NCBI RefSeq assembly: GCF_029960815.1
Contig: NZ_JASBRE010000010.1
Span: 1-64,000 of the forward strand
Source of the DNA: Pseudomonas sp. AL03
GTDB taxonomy: Bacteria > Pseudomonadota > Gammaproteobacteria > Pseudomonadales > Pseudomonadaceae
Direction: 5' to 3'
DNA length: 64,000 bases
Positions within the stretch are counted from its first letter, which is position 1, and each line of letters begins with the position of its first letter. Shown here in pieces: positions 18,002-26,501 of this stretch. The notes beneath the pieces are model-generated. The model did no database searches. It was not told the origin of the DNA and saw nothing but the letters and a program-made list of their open reading frames with translations. The position numbers were made by a program, and so were the translations under genes.

Positions 18002-18847
18002 ATGGCTTTGACAGTAAATACCAACACTACGTCGCTGAATGTTCAGAAAAACCTGAACAAGGCCTCTGATGCGCTTTCGACTTCGATGACTCGCCTGTCT
18101 TCCGGCCTGAAAATCAACAGCGCCAAAGACGACGCCGCCGGCCTGCAAATCGCTACCCGTATGACCTCGCAGATCCGTGGTCAGACCATCGCTATCAAAA
18201 ACGCCAACGACGGTGTTTCGATCGCTCAGACCGCTGAAGGCGCTCTGCAAGAATCGACCAACATTCTGCAGCGTATGCGTGAAATCGCACTGCAATCGCG
18301 AAACGACTCCAACGGCACTGCTGACCGTACCGCTCTGGACAAAGAATACAAACAGTCGATCGCTGAACTGACCCGTATTGCTCAGTCCACCAACCTGAAC
18401 GGCAAGGCACTGATCGACGGTACTGCTGGCGCGATGGAATTCCAGGTAGGTGCGGGTACTACTTCCGACAACCAGATCACCCTGACTCTGTCGACGAGCT
18501 TCGACGCCAGCGCCCTGGGCATGACCGGTACTACCATCTCCGGTACTTCCAACGCAGCCAACCACTCAGCAGTACTGTCGGCTATCTCGGCCATCGACGT
18601 TGCACTGGCGAACATTAACTCCACTCGTGCTGACCTCGGTGCTGCTCAAAACCGTTTCTCCACCACCATCTCCAACCTGCAGAACATCAACGAAAACGCC
18701 AGTGCTGCACTGAGCCGCGTACAAGATACCGACTTCGCTTCTGAAACTGCACAGCTGACCAAGCAACAAACTCTGCAACAAGCCTCCACCGCAGTTCTGG
18801 CTCAGGCCAACCAACTGCCATCCGCTGTACTGAAACTGCTTCAGTAA
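18002..18847 (+). CDS. fliC: Flagellin
   Basis: Filament subunit, 281 aa. The N-terminal D0/D1 region begins MALTVNTNTTSLNVQ and contains a flg22-like segment (residues 30-51, RLSSGLKINSAKDDAAGLQ). The C-terminal D1/D0 ends QTLQQASTAVLAQANQLPS..VLKLLQ. The centre (about 150-195) is short and Ser/Thr-rich (TLSTSFDASALGMTGTTIS), so D2/D3 are essentially missing; these Ser/Thr are the likely O-glycosylation sites for the upstream island. Codon use differs from neighbours, as expected for a highly expressed gene. Driven by the FliA promoter at 17895 and ended by a strong terminator. Confidence 0.98.
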   Translation: MALTVNTNTTSLNVQKNLNKASDALSTSMTRLSSGLKINSAKDDAAGLQIATRMTSQIRGQTIAIKNANDGVSIAQTAEGALQESTNILQRMREIALQSRNDSNGTADRTALDKEYKQSIAELTRIAQSTNLNGKALIDGTAGAMEFQVGAGTTSDNQITLTLSTSFDASALGMTGTTISGTSNAANHSAVLSAISAIDVALANINSTRADLGAAQNRFSTTISNLQNINENASAALSRVQDTDFASETAQLTKQQTLQQASTAVLAQANQLPSAVLKLLQ

Positions 18848-18864
18848 TAGCCGGATGAGTTTTG

Positions 18865-18900
18865 GCGGGGGAGTGCGCACGCGCGCTCTCTCGCTTTTTT
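18865..18900 (+). terminator. Terminator of fliC
   Basis: GCGGGGGAGTGCGC pairs with GCGCGCTCTCTCGC (with G-T pairs), followed by TTTTTT. It begins 17 bases after the fliC stop and explains monocistronic flagellin transcript expectations. Confidence 0.88.
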
Positions 18901-18919
18901 AGTTTAAGAGGTGATGGAC

Positions 18920-19285
18920 ATGGATATGAGCGTGAAGCTGAACTTGTCTTATCCAGCTGCGAAGCCAGCGACGACTGTTGCTGACAAGCCGGCGGAAAAG
19001 CCTCGAGCCGATGCTGCCACAGTGGCAACGGTCAAGGATGAGTCAAAAGACGCGGTAACCGAGAAGGACAAACTGAAGATGGCCGTTCAGGAAATTGAAA
19101 AGTTCGTTCAATCGGTCAAGCGCAATCTGGAGTTCACGATTGATGAGCCTTCAGGCAAAGTAATTGTCAGAGTGATTGCCAGCGACTCGGGTGAAGTGGT
19201 TCGCCAAATCCCCAACGAAGAAGTGCTCAAGCTGGCCAATAGTTTGAATGATGCAAGCAGTCTGTTGTTCAGCGCTAAGGCCTGA
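18920..19285 (+). CDS. flaG: FlaG flagellar protein
   Basis: 121 aa. The C-terminal FlaG domain is clear: LKMAVQEIEKFVQSVKRNLEFTIDE, then GKVIVRVIASDSGEVVRQIPNEEVLKLA. The N-terminus is a Lys/Ala-rich spacer. FlaG affects filament length and sits between fliC and fliD in pseudomonads (fleL in P. aeruginosa). Several in-frame starts exist (18911, 18914, 18920, 18926); 18920 is chosen for its 8-base distance from AAGAGG. Confidence 0.88.
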   Translation: MDMSVKLNLSYPAAKPATTVADKPAEKPRADAATVATVKDESKDAVTEKDKLKMAVQEIEKFVQSVKRNLEFTIDEPSGKVIVRVIASDSGEVVRQIPNEEVLKLANSLNDASSLLFSAKA

Positions 19286-19288
19286 CTG

Positions 19289-19305
19289 CTGGCACGAATT
19301 TTGTT
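19289..19305 (+). promoter_or_regulatory. Candidate sigma-54 promoter of fliD operon
   Basis: CTGGCACG-AATT-TTGTT matches the -24 element perfectly, but the -12 dinucleotide is GT instead of GC at the right spacing. It is about 60 bases before fliD, an operon known to be FleQ/RpoN-dependent in P. aeruginosa. A TTGC three bases later would give wrong spacing. Confidence 0.6.
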
Positions 19306-19367
19306 GCTATGTTCTTTTGGGCGTTTTAATGGTCAAAAGGCCGGCGATACACTGAAGGGAGTTCCAC

Positions 19368-20807
19368 ATGGCAAGTCCAATTCAACCGGGTCTGGGGTTA
19401 GGTTCCGGCATTGACACCACTGCTATCGTCAAAGTCTTGGTTGATGCTGACAAATCGGCCAAGCAGAGTCAGATCAATCGACAGACGACCAGCAATACCT
19501 CGCACATTTCCGGTATCGGGACCCTCAAGAGTGTCCTCGCGAATTTCCAGACCGCGATCAAAAACCTCGGTGATACGAAGACCCCGCAGTTCCTGGGTTA
19601 CAACGCCACGAGTTCCGATCCCAAAGTGCTGACTTCTGTCGCCAGCAACTCGGCGGTCAACGGCACTTATGTCATCAAGGTCAACAATCTCGCGACCTCG
19701 TCGAAAGTGGCGACTGCCGCGTTTGCCGGCGGCCCTAGCAGTGCCATTCCGAGTGGTACGCTCAATATCACTCAAAATGGCATTTCCCGTCCTGTCGACA
19801 TTCCCGCCGGCGCCACCCTGCAATCGGTACGGGATGCGATCAACACCCAGCAAGGCGCCAATGGCTTCAGTGCCAACATTGTCACTGACTCCTTCGGCTC
19901 TCGTTTGGTGATGGGGTCCACTGCTACTGGTGCAGGTTCCGATATCACTCTCAGTGGTATTGCCGGCCTGGAAATCACTGCGGGCCAGAAAATGGGTGCC
20001 ACGCCTACGGCGGCCTCGGCCGGTGCGATCGGTGAGCTCGCTGTGGACGCCAGCTTCACGGTTGACGGACTGGCGATCACCAGCAAATCCAACACCGTGG
20101 ATGGCGCCATTTCCGGCCTGACACTGAATCTGGTGGCGGGTGGTGGGGCAACATCCACTGTGACGGTCGGGCCGAACAGTGACGGTTTGAAAAAATCGAT
20201 CCAGGCTTTTGTCGATGCTTACAACCAGGTTGTCAGCAGCGTCAATACGCTGACCAAGCCCTCCCTGGATAAAGATGGCAAGCCAACCATTGCCGCGGCA
20301 TTGACCGGTGACTCGCTGGCTCGGGGCATCCTGGCGTCGATCCGTGAACCGTTGGCCAGTATTGGTGCAGGCGACAAGCTGACCGTACTTTCACAGTTGG
20401 GTATTACCACCAACCAGAAAACCGGTGCGCTCGATTTTGCCAGCACCAAGTTCTCTGCAGCTATGGATACGCAGAAGCTGGGTGGTGAGGTTCAGAAGCT
20501 GTTCCTGGGTGATCCAACGGCGACCGGTGATGCGGCCAAGGGGCTGCTGGAACGAATGAATACGGTGATTACGCCTTATACCGTCACTGGCAGCGAAGGC
20601 ATCCTTGATGCGCGTTCGACCAGCCTGGCGAAGGTCAAAACCAACCTGGCCAGCCAGCAGGCGGCACTGGATCGTCGGATCGCGACGCTGACCGACGTGC
20701 TGACCAAGAAGTACATCGCCATGGACACCCTGATCGGTAAGCTAAAGGCTACTGCCAGCAACATTACCTCGATGTTCGAGGCAATGAACGCACAGAAAAA
20801 CGCCTAG
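19368..20807 (+). CDS. fliD: Flagellar filament cap protein
   Basis: 479 aa; forms the pentameric cap at the filament tip that folds exported flagellin. The N-terminus (IQPGLGLGSGIDTTAIVKVLVDAD) is the FliD_N domain, residues about 4-100; the C-terminal FliD_C domain runs from about 235 (DGLKKSIQAFVDAYNQVVSSVN) to a coiled-coil end (KTNLASQQAALDRRIATLTD). The Ser/Thr/Ala-rich middle is variable among strains. ATG start with GAAGGGAG ribosome site. Confidence 0.95.
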   Translation: MASPIQPGLGLGSGIDTTAIVKVLVDADKSAKQSQINRQTTSNTSHISGIGTLKSVLANFQTAIKNLGDTKTPQFLGYNATSSDPKVLTSVASNSAVNGTYVIKVNNLATSSKVATAAFAGGPSSAIPSGTLNITQNGISRPVDIPAGATLQSVRDAINTQQGANGFSANIVTDSFGSRLVMGSTATGAGSDITLSGIAGLEITAGQKMGATPTAASAGAIGELAVDASFTVDGLAITSKSNTVDGAISGLTLNLVAGGGATSTVTVGPNSDGLKKSIQAFVDAYNQVVSSVNTLTKPSLDKDGKPTIAAALTGDSLARGILASIREPLASIGAGDKLTVLSQLGITTNQKTGALDFASTKFSAAMDTQKLGGEVQKLFLGDPTATGDAAKGLLERMNTVITPYTVTGSEGILDARSTSLAKVKTNLASQQAALDRRIATLTDVLTKKYIAMDTLIGKLKATASNITSMFEAMNAQKNA

Positions 20808-20822
20808 TAGCGCGTAAGCGCC

Positions 20823-20861
20823 AAAAGCCCGGTAGCGGATTCCGCTTGTCGGGCTTTTTTT
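20823..20861 (+). terminator. Terminator after fliD
   Basis: AAAAGCCCG and CGGGCTTTTTTT form the outer stem, with an inner AGCGGA/TCCGCT stem, ending in seven T. It would separate fliD from fliS transcripts or attenuate read-through. Confidence 0.85.
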
Positions 20862-20870
20862 GTTTCGATC

Positions 20871-20897
20871 TAAAGATTTTTGACGCCGTGTCGATAC
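20871..20897 (+). promoter_or_regulatory. Candidate FliA (sigma-28) promoter before fliS
   Basis: TAAA, 15 bases, then GTCGATAC (two mismatches to GCCGATAA). It lies just past the fliD terminator and 40 bases before fliS, so it could let fliST be expressed late with flagellin. Confidence 0.5.
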
Positions 20898-20936
20898 ACT
20901 GGCTATACGAATCACAAAGTTTAAATGAGGTAGAAC

Positions 20937-21332
20937 ATGAACCCGATGTTAGCCCTTCGGCAGTACCAGAAGATTGGCGCTCAGGCCCAGACTTCCGAAG
21001 CCAGCCCCCATCGCCTGGTGCAAATGCTCATGGAGGGTGGTCTGGATCGCATCGCTCAGGCCAAGGGTGCCATGGGGCGCAAGGATATCCCCAACAAAGG
21101 CATTTTCATCGGCAAGGCGATCGGGATCATCGGCGGCTTGCGTGAGGGCCTGGACCTGGAAAACTCTATTGAGTCTGTGGGTGAGCTGGACAAGCTGTAC
21201 ACCTACATGATGAAGCGTCTGACAGAAGCCAACGTCAAAACCGATCCAAAGATTCTCGACGAAGTCGCCGATCTGCTTCGCACCGTCAAAGACGGCTGGG
21301 ATGCTATCGCCGCGCCAGGTCCGCAGTTTTAA
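20937..21332 (+). CDS. fliS: Flagellar export chaperone for flagellin
   Basis: 131 aa. Binds the C-terminus of flagellin and prevents early polymerisation. Family features are LALRQYQKIGAQAQTSEASPHRLVQMLMEG near the N-terminus, IGKAIGIIGGLREGLD, and LDKLYTYMMKRLTEAN. All-helical, no membrane segment. ATG with GAGGTAG ribosome site; fliT follows after 10 bases. Confidence 0.95.
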   Translation: MNPMLALRQYQKIGAQAQTSEASPHRLVQMLMEGGLDRIAQAKGAMGRKDIPNKGIFIGKAIGIIGGLREGLDLENSIESVGELDKLYTYMMKRLTEANVKTDPKILDEVADLLRTVKDGWDAIAAPGPQF

Positions 21333-21342
21333 GGAGATCACC

Positions 21343-21639
21343 ATGAGTCTTGTATTGCAGCGAATCGAACAAGCCCGTGATGGCCTGGTCGGTGCTTTGG
21401 CTGAGCGTAACTGGGAAGCCATTGGTGAATTGGACCTGGCTTGCCGTTCCTGCATGGAAGATGTCTTGAGTGAAGCTTCGGGGGACGAGGCCGCGTTGCG
21501 CGATAACCTTGAGGAGTTGCTGGGGGTGTATAAACAGCTTCTGGAGGCGGCGACAGGGGAGAGGCAAGCGATAGTCGATGAGATGTCGCAGATCCACCAA
21601 GCACAAAACGCGGCAAAGGTTTACCATCTGTTTGGTTAA
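21343..21639 (+). CDS. fliT: Flagellar chaperone FliT-like (FleP position)
   Basis: 98 aa, helical and acidic, starting MSLVLQRIEQARDGLVGALAERNW. It occupies the place of P. aeruginosa fleP/fliS' between fliS and fleQ and looks like a FliT-family export chaperone, which would bind FliD. Strong ribosome site (AAGGAG) 7 bases before the ATG. Family assignment is moderate because FliT proteins are poorly conserved. Confidence 0.75.
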   Translation: MSLVLQRIEQARDGLVGALAERNWEAIGELDLACRSCMEDVLSEASGDEAALRDNLEELLGVYKQLLEAATGERQAIVDEMSQIHQAQNAAKVYHLFG

Positions 21640-21813
21640 TTAATCCCCGGTTAATCCAAACATAGTGCGCCATAAATTTGACTGTGCACGGTTTTTTGAC
21701 TTAACTAGTGGCTGGTTGAACATTTCAGGCGTCTACAGGCATCAACGTGTCTGCAAGCGTCTAGCTTGCCCCCTCATTTCGGGCATTGAGTTGACTAGGG
21801 AAGTTGCAATTGC

Positions 21814-23289
21814 ATGTGGCGTGAAACCAAAATTCTGCTGATTGATGACGATAGCGTCCGTCGCCGCGACTTGGCGGTGATATTAAATTTTCTTGGCGAA
21901 GAAAATTTACCTTGCGGTAGCCATGACTGGCAGCAGGCTATAGGCTCATTGTCGTCAAGTCGTGAAGTGATCTGTGTCCTCATCGGGACAGTCAATGCTC
22001 CTGGCGCACTTACGGGCTTGTTAAAGACACTCTCTACCTGGGATGAGTTCCTTCCGGTTTTGTTAATGGGCGATAATTCTTCCGTTGACTTGCCAGAAGA
22101 CCAGCGTCGCCGAGTGCTTTCGACCCTCGAAATGCCACTCAGCTACAGCAAGTTGCTCGACTCCCTGCACCGTGCCCAGGTCTATCGTGAGATGTACGAC
22201 CAGGCCCGCGAGCGCGGTCGTCATCGCGAACCCAATCTTTTTCGCAGTCTTGTCGGCACCAGCCGGGCGATTCAGCACGTCCGTCAGATGATGCAACAAG
22301 TCGCCGACACCGACGCCAGCGTGCTGATCCTCGGCGAGTCCGGGACCGGCAAGGAAGTGGTCGCGCGCAACCTGCACTATCACTCCAAGCGTCGTGACGC
22401 GCCGTTCGTTCCGGTCAACTGCGGGGCGATCCCGGCCGAGTTGCTGGAAAGCGAACTGTTCGGTCACGAAAAGGGTGCGTTCACCGGTGCCATCACCAGC
22501 CGTGCCGGACGTTTCGAGCTGGCCAACGGCGGCACGCTGTTCCTCGACGAAATCGGCGACATGCCGTTGCCGATGCAGGTCAAGTTGCTGCGTGTGTTGC
22601 AGGAGCGCACCTTCGAGCGGGTGGGCAGCAACAAGACCCAGAGCGTCGACGTTCGCATCATCGCTGCGACCCACAAGAATCTCGAAAGCATGATCGAGAT
22701 CGGCACCTTCCGCGAAGACCTGTACTACCGCCTGAACGTGTTCCCGATCGAGATGGCGCCACTGCGCGAACGTGTCGAAGACATTCCTCTGCTGATGAAC
22801 GAGTTGATCTCGCGCATGGAGCACGAGAAGCGTGGTTCGATCCGTTTCAATTCCGCGGCGATCATGTCGCTGTGCCGTCACGGTTGGCCGGGCAACGTTC
22901 GCGAACTCGCCAACCTGGTGGAGCGCATGGCGATCATGCATCCGTACGGAGTGATCGGCGTGGTCGAATTGCCGAAGAAATTCCGTTACGTCGACGATGA
23001 AGACGAGCAGTTGGTCGACAGCCTGCGCAGCGATCTCGAAGAGCGGGTGGCCATCAACGGTCATACCCCGGATTTCTCTGCCGGCGCCCTGCTGCCGCCG
23101 GAAGGCCTGGACCTGAAGGACTACCTCGGTGGTCTGGAGCAAGGGTTGATTCAGCAAGCGCTGGATGATGCCAATGGCATCGTTGCGCGCGCGGCAGAGC
23201 GGCTGCGTATTCGTCGCACCACGCTGGTGGAGAAGATGCGCAAGTACGGCATGAGCCGTCGTGACGGTGATGAACAGGCAGATGATTGA
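21814..23289 (+). CDS. fleQ: Master flagellar regulator, sigma-54 enhancer-binding protein and c-di-GMP sensor
   Basis: 491 aa. An N-terminal REC-like FleQ domain (1 to about 120) is followed by an AAA+ domain with Walker A GESGTGKE (174-181), the sigma-54 contact loop GAFTGA (221-226) and [14 protein letters not shown] (Walker B). A C-terminal Fis-type HTH ([20 protein letters not shown]) completes it. FleQ activates flagellar operons with RpoN and switches to biofilm genes on c-di-GMP binding, counteracted by FleN, encoded 22 kb away here. The 174-bp AT-rich leader likely holds its own sigma-70 promoter (possible TTGACT -35 near 21696). Confidence 0.97.
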   Translation: MWRETKILLIDDDSVRRRDLAVILNFLGEENLPCGSHDWQQAIGSLSSSREVICVLIGTVNAPGALTGLLKTLSTWDEFLPVLLMGDNSSVDLPEDQRRRVLSTLEMPLSYSKLLDSLHRAQVYREMYDQARERGRHREPNLFRSLVGTSRAIQHVRQMMQQVADTDASVLILGESGTGKEVVARNLHYHSKRRDAPFVPVNCGAIPAELLESELFGHEKGAFTGAITSRAGRFELANGGTLFLDEIGDMPLPMQVKLLRVLQERTFERVGSNKTQSVDVRIIAATHKNLESMIEIGTFREDLYYRLNVFPIEMAPLRERVEDIPLLMNELISRMEHEKRGSIRFNSAAIMSLCRHGWPGNVRELANLVERMAIMHPYGVIGVVELPKKFRYVDDEDEQLVDSLRSDLEERVAINGHTPDFSAGALLPPEGLDLKDYLGGLEQGLIQQALDDANGIVARAAERLRIRRTTLVEKMRKYGMSRRDGDEQADD

Positions 23290-23329
23290 CGCCTGTTTTT
23301 CAAGTCCCTCATTTATAGGTGGTTTTTTT

Positions 23330-23346
23330 TAGGCACGGGTATTGCT
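23330..23346 (+). promoter_or_regulatory. Sigma-54 promoter of fleSR
   Basis: TAGGCACGGGTATTGCT matches the consensus YTGGCACGRNNNTTGCW at all but one position, with the GG and GC spaced by ten bases. It sits 54 bases upstream of fleS, as expected for a FleQ/RpoN-driven operon. Confidence 0.9.
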
Positions 23347-23399
23347 ACGTCCCTCGCAACGTTCCGTTTAACTGACGGTCAGCCAAGCGAGAGAGCACA

Positions 23400-24620
23400 A
23401 TGCCCCAAGCCGCCCAGATGTCTCCTGTCCCTGACGCTTCGGGGCAACCGTTTGTAGAGCAGGCAAGCCGGCTTGGCCTTGAGCAGGCGTTTGCGCTGTT
23501 CAACCAAATGTCGAGCCAATTGACCGACTCTTACAGCATGCTTGAGGCCCGGGTCACCGAGCTCAAGGGTGAGCTGGCGGTGGTCAGCGCTCAGCGCATG
23601 CAAGAACTGGCGGAAAAAGAACGCCTGGCCAACCGGTTGCAAAACCTCCTTGATCTGTTGCCCGGCGGCGTCATTGTCATCGACGCTCAAGGCATCGTGC
23701 GCGAAGCCAATCCCGCTGCCTGCGAACTGCTCGGCCTGCCCCTCGAAGGCGAGCTGTGGCGTCATGTCATTGCCCGCTGCTTTGCGCCCCGTGAAGACGA
23801 CGGTCATGAAATTTCTCTCAAGGACGGTCGGCGCTTGTCGATCTCCACTCGCTCGCTGGATGCCGAGCCCGGCCAGTTGGTGTTGCTCAACGACCTGACT
23901 GAAACCCGTCATCTGCAAGATCAGTTGGCCCGCCACGAGCGACTCTCGTCCCTCGGCCGAATGGTCGCCTCGCTGGCTCATCAGATTCGTACACCCTTGT
24001 CCGCCGCCTTGCTCTACGCCAGTCATTTGACCGAGCAGGCGTTGCCGGTCGAGACCCAGCAACGTTTTGCCGGCCGCCTGAAAGAGCGTCTGCATGAGCT
24101 GGAGCATCAGGTTCGCGACATGCTGGTGTTTGCTCGTGGTGAGCTGCCGCTGACCGATCGCGTCACACCCAAGGTGCTGATGCAGTCGCTGCAGGCGGCC
24201 GCACTGACCCATGTGCAGGACCTGCCGATTCGCTGGCAATGCGACAGTCATTCCGGCGAGTTGCTGTGCAATCGCGACACGCTGGTCGGGGCTATCCTGA
24301 ATCTGATCGAGAACGCCATCCAGGCCAGTGCCGGCGACGTCCGTTTGAAAGTCCATCTCTACACCCGTGAAAACAACCTGCGTGTATCGGTCAGCGACAG
24401 CGGTAGCGGCATCGATACGAAAGTACTGGCGCGCCTGGGTGAACCCTTCTTTACCACTAAAACCACCGGAACCGGCCTCGGCCTGACCGTGGTCAAGGCT
24501 GTGGCCCGTGCTCATCAGGGAAAATTGCAGCTGCGCTCGCGGCTGGGTCGGGGCACGTGTGCGCAGGTGATCCTGCCGCTTTTTTGTGGTGAAAAGCCCA
24601 GCGCTCAGGGCGCGGAGTGA
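23400..24620 (+). CDS. fleS: Cytoplasmic sensor histidine kinase FleS
   Basis: 406 aa with no membrane segments. A coiled-coil start is followed by a PAS domain (about 80-175: LLPGGVIVIDAQGIVREANPA). Then come HisKA with the phospho-acceptor in SLAHQIRTPLSAAL (His about 194) and HATPase (NLIENAIQAS; DSGSGI; GTGLGLTVVKAVA). FleS phosphorylates FleR to turn on hook and basal-body genes. Transcribed from the RpoN site at 23330 and followed by fleR within 5 bases. Confidence 0.96.
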   Translation: MPQAAQMSPVPDASGQPFVEQASRLGLEQAFALFNQMSSQLTDSYSMLEARVTELKGELAVVSAQRMQELAEKERLANRLQNLLDLLPGGVIVIDAQGIVREANPAACELLGLPLEGELWRHVIARCFAPREDDGHEISLKDGRRLSISTRSLDAEPGQLVLLNDLTETRHLQDQLARHERLSSLGRMVASLAHQIRTPLSAALLYASHLTEQALPVETQQRFAGRLKERLHELEHQVRDMLVFARGELPLTDRVTPKVLMQSLQAAALTHVQDLPIRWQCDSHSGELLCNRDTLVGAILNLIENAIQASAGDVRLKVHLYTRENNLRVSVSDSGSGIDTKVLARLGEPFFTTKTTGTGLGLTVVKAVARAHQGKLQLRSRLGRGTCAQVILPLFCGEKPSAQGAE

Positions 24621-24625
24621 AGGAC

Positions 24626-26011
24626 ATGGCAATCAAGGTTTTACTGGTCGAGGATGACCGCGCGCTACGCGAAGCATTGGCCGATACGCTATTGCTCGCC
24701 GGGCACGATTTCAAAGCCGTCGGTTCGGCGGAAGAGGCGCTGGCAGCGGTCGGCTCCGAGGCGTTCAATCTGGTGCTGAGTGACGTCAACATGCCGGGCA
24801 TGGACGGCCATCAACTGCTCGGATTGCTGCGCGCTCGTCAACCACAGCTGCCGGTGTTGTTGATGACGGCTCACGGCGCCGTGGAGCGAGCAGTCGATGC
24901 GATGCGACAAGGCGCGGCGGATTACCTGGTCAAACCGTTCGAGCCCAAGGCGTTGCTGGATCTGGTGGCGCGTCATGCGCTGGGCTGCCTCGACGCTTCC
25001 GAGGGCGAGGGACCTGTAGCGTTCGAGCCGGCCAGTGCGCAATTGCTGGAACTGGCTGCACGGGTGGCGCGCAGTGATTCCACGGTATTGATCTCCGGCG
25101 AGTCCGGGACCGGTAAAGAAGTGCTGGCGCGTTACATTCATCAGCACTCTCATCGTGCCAGTCAGCCGTTCATTGCGATCAACTGCGCAGCCATCCCCGA
25201 CAACATGCTTGAAGCCACACTGTTCGGTCATGAGAAGGGCTCGTTCACCGGTGCCATCGCGGCTCAGGCCGGTAAGTTCGAACAGGCTGATGGCGGGACC
25301 ATCCTGCTCGACGAAATTTCCGAAATGCCGCTGGGCCTGCAGGCAAAGTTGCTGCGCGTGTTGCAGGAGCGCGAAGTCGAGCGGGTGGGGGCGCGCAAGC
25401 CGATCACACTGGACATTCGAGTCGTCGCGACCACCAACCGTGACCTGGCAGGGGAAGTGGCGGCGGGGCGTTTCCGTGAAGACCTTTACTATCGCCTGTC
25501 GGTGTTTCCGCTGGCCTGGCGTCCGTTGCGCGAGCGCACCGCCGACATCCTGCCGCTGGCCGAGCGTCTGCTGGCCAAGTACGTCAATAAAATGAAGCAT
25601 GCCGCGGCAAGGCTGTCGCCTGAGGCTCAGGCGTGCCTGATCGGTTATCCGTGGCCGGGTAATGTGCGTGAACTGGATAACGCGATTCAGCGAGCGCTGA
25701 TCCTGCAGCAGGGCGGTTTGATACAGCCGCAGGATTTCTGCCTGGCCGGGCCGGTCGCCTGTGCGCCGTTGCCAGCCTTGGTGCCGACGTCCGTGCGGGC
25801 CATGGAGGTCGAACCCGTGCCGGCCGGGGCATTGGGTGATGACCTGCGTCGCCGTGAATTCCAGATGATCATCGACACCTTGCGCTCCGAGCGCGGCCGT
25901 CGCAAAGAGGCCGCCGAGCGTTTGGGCATCAGTCCGCGCACCCTGCGTTACAAGCTGGCGCAGATGCGTGATGCCGGAATGGACGTGGAAGCTTATTTAT
26001 TCGCCACCTGA
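24626..26011 (+). CDS. fleR: Sigma-54-dependent response regulator FleR
   Basis: 461 aa. REC domain with Asp53 (LSDVNMPGMDG) and Lys103 in VKPF; AAA+ with Walker A GESGTGKE (158-165); Fis HTH at the end (RKEAAERLGISPRTLRYKL). The sigma-54 contact loop reads GSFTGA (205-210) rather than the common GAFTGA. The ATG at 24626, after GGAGTGAAGGAC, is preferred over a GTG at 24617. Activates class III flagellar operons. Confidence 0.96.
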   Translation: MAIKVLLVEDDRALREALADTLLLAGHDFKAVGSAEEALAAVGSEAFNLVLSDVNMPGMDGHQLLGLLRARQPQLPVLLMTAHGAVERAVDAMRQGAADYLVKPFEPKALLDLVARHALGCLDASEGEGPVAFEPASAQLLELAARVARSDSTVLISGESGTGKEVLARYIHQHSHRASQPFIAINCAAIPDNMLEATLFGHEKGSFTGAIAAQAGKFEQADGGTILLDEISEMPLGLQAKLLRVLQEREVERVGARKPITLDIRVVATTNRDLAGEVAAGRFREDLYYRLSVFPLAWRPLRERTADILPLAERLLAKYVNKMKHAAARLSPEAQACLIGYPWPGNVRELDNAIQRALILQQGGLIQPQDFCLAGPVACAPLPALVPTSVRAMEVEPVPAGALGDDLRRREFQMIIDTLRSERGRRKEAAERLGISPRTLRYKLAQMRDAGMDVEAYLFAT

Positions 26012-26063
26012 TTCGTTAGCCATGCAAAGCCCGGGACAGTTTTTGTTTAGAGCGGCCACGGAG

Positions 26064-26080
26064 CTGGCACCCTTGTTGCT
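26064..26080 (+). promoter_or_regulatory. Sigma-54 promoter of fliE operon
   Basis: CTGGCACCCTTGTTGCT has the full -24 GGCAC and -12 TTGC with ten bases between GG and GC; one or two positions differ from the consensus. It lies 78 bases before fliE. Confidence 0.88.
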
Positions 26081-26157
26081 AACACCTCACTACCCGCCGA
26101 GTGAGTGTCAAAAAATTGCGGGTCGCCAAAGACGTAGCTCGTCAAAGAGAGTAGACC

Positions 26158-26487
26158 ATGAGCCAAGGTATTGAATTTAATCGATTGATGCTGGACATGC
26201 GCTCCATGCAAATGGATGCCATGTCTGCGCCGAAATCGACTGCCGCAGTCCCTGAAATGGGTGGCAGCAGCTTTGCCGACATGCTCGGTCAGGCCGTCAA
26301 TAAAGTGAACGACACCCAACAGGCGTCCAGTCAGTTGGCCAGTGCCTTCGAGATCGGCAAGAGCGGCGTCGACCTGACGGACGTGATGATTTCCTCGCAG
26401 AAGGCCAGCGTGTCTTTTCAAGCGTTGACGCAAGTACGCAACAAGCTGGTTCAGGCTTACCAAGACATCATGCAGATGCCGGTTTAA
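26158..26487 (+). CDS. fliE: Flagellar hook-basal body protein FliE
   Basis: 109 aa; links the MS ring to the rod. The C-terminal family block [38 protein letters not shown] is intact. First gene of the fliEFGHIJ operon, 14 bases before fliF. Confidence 0.96.
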   Translation: MSQGIEFNRLMLDMRSMQMDAMSAPKSTAAVPEMGGSSFADMLGQAVNKVNDTQQASSQLASAFEIGKSGVDLTDVMISSQKASVSFQALTQVRNKLVQAYQDIMQMPV

Positions 26488-26501
26488 GGACGAATTGAGT
26501 C

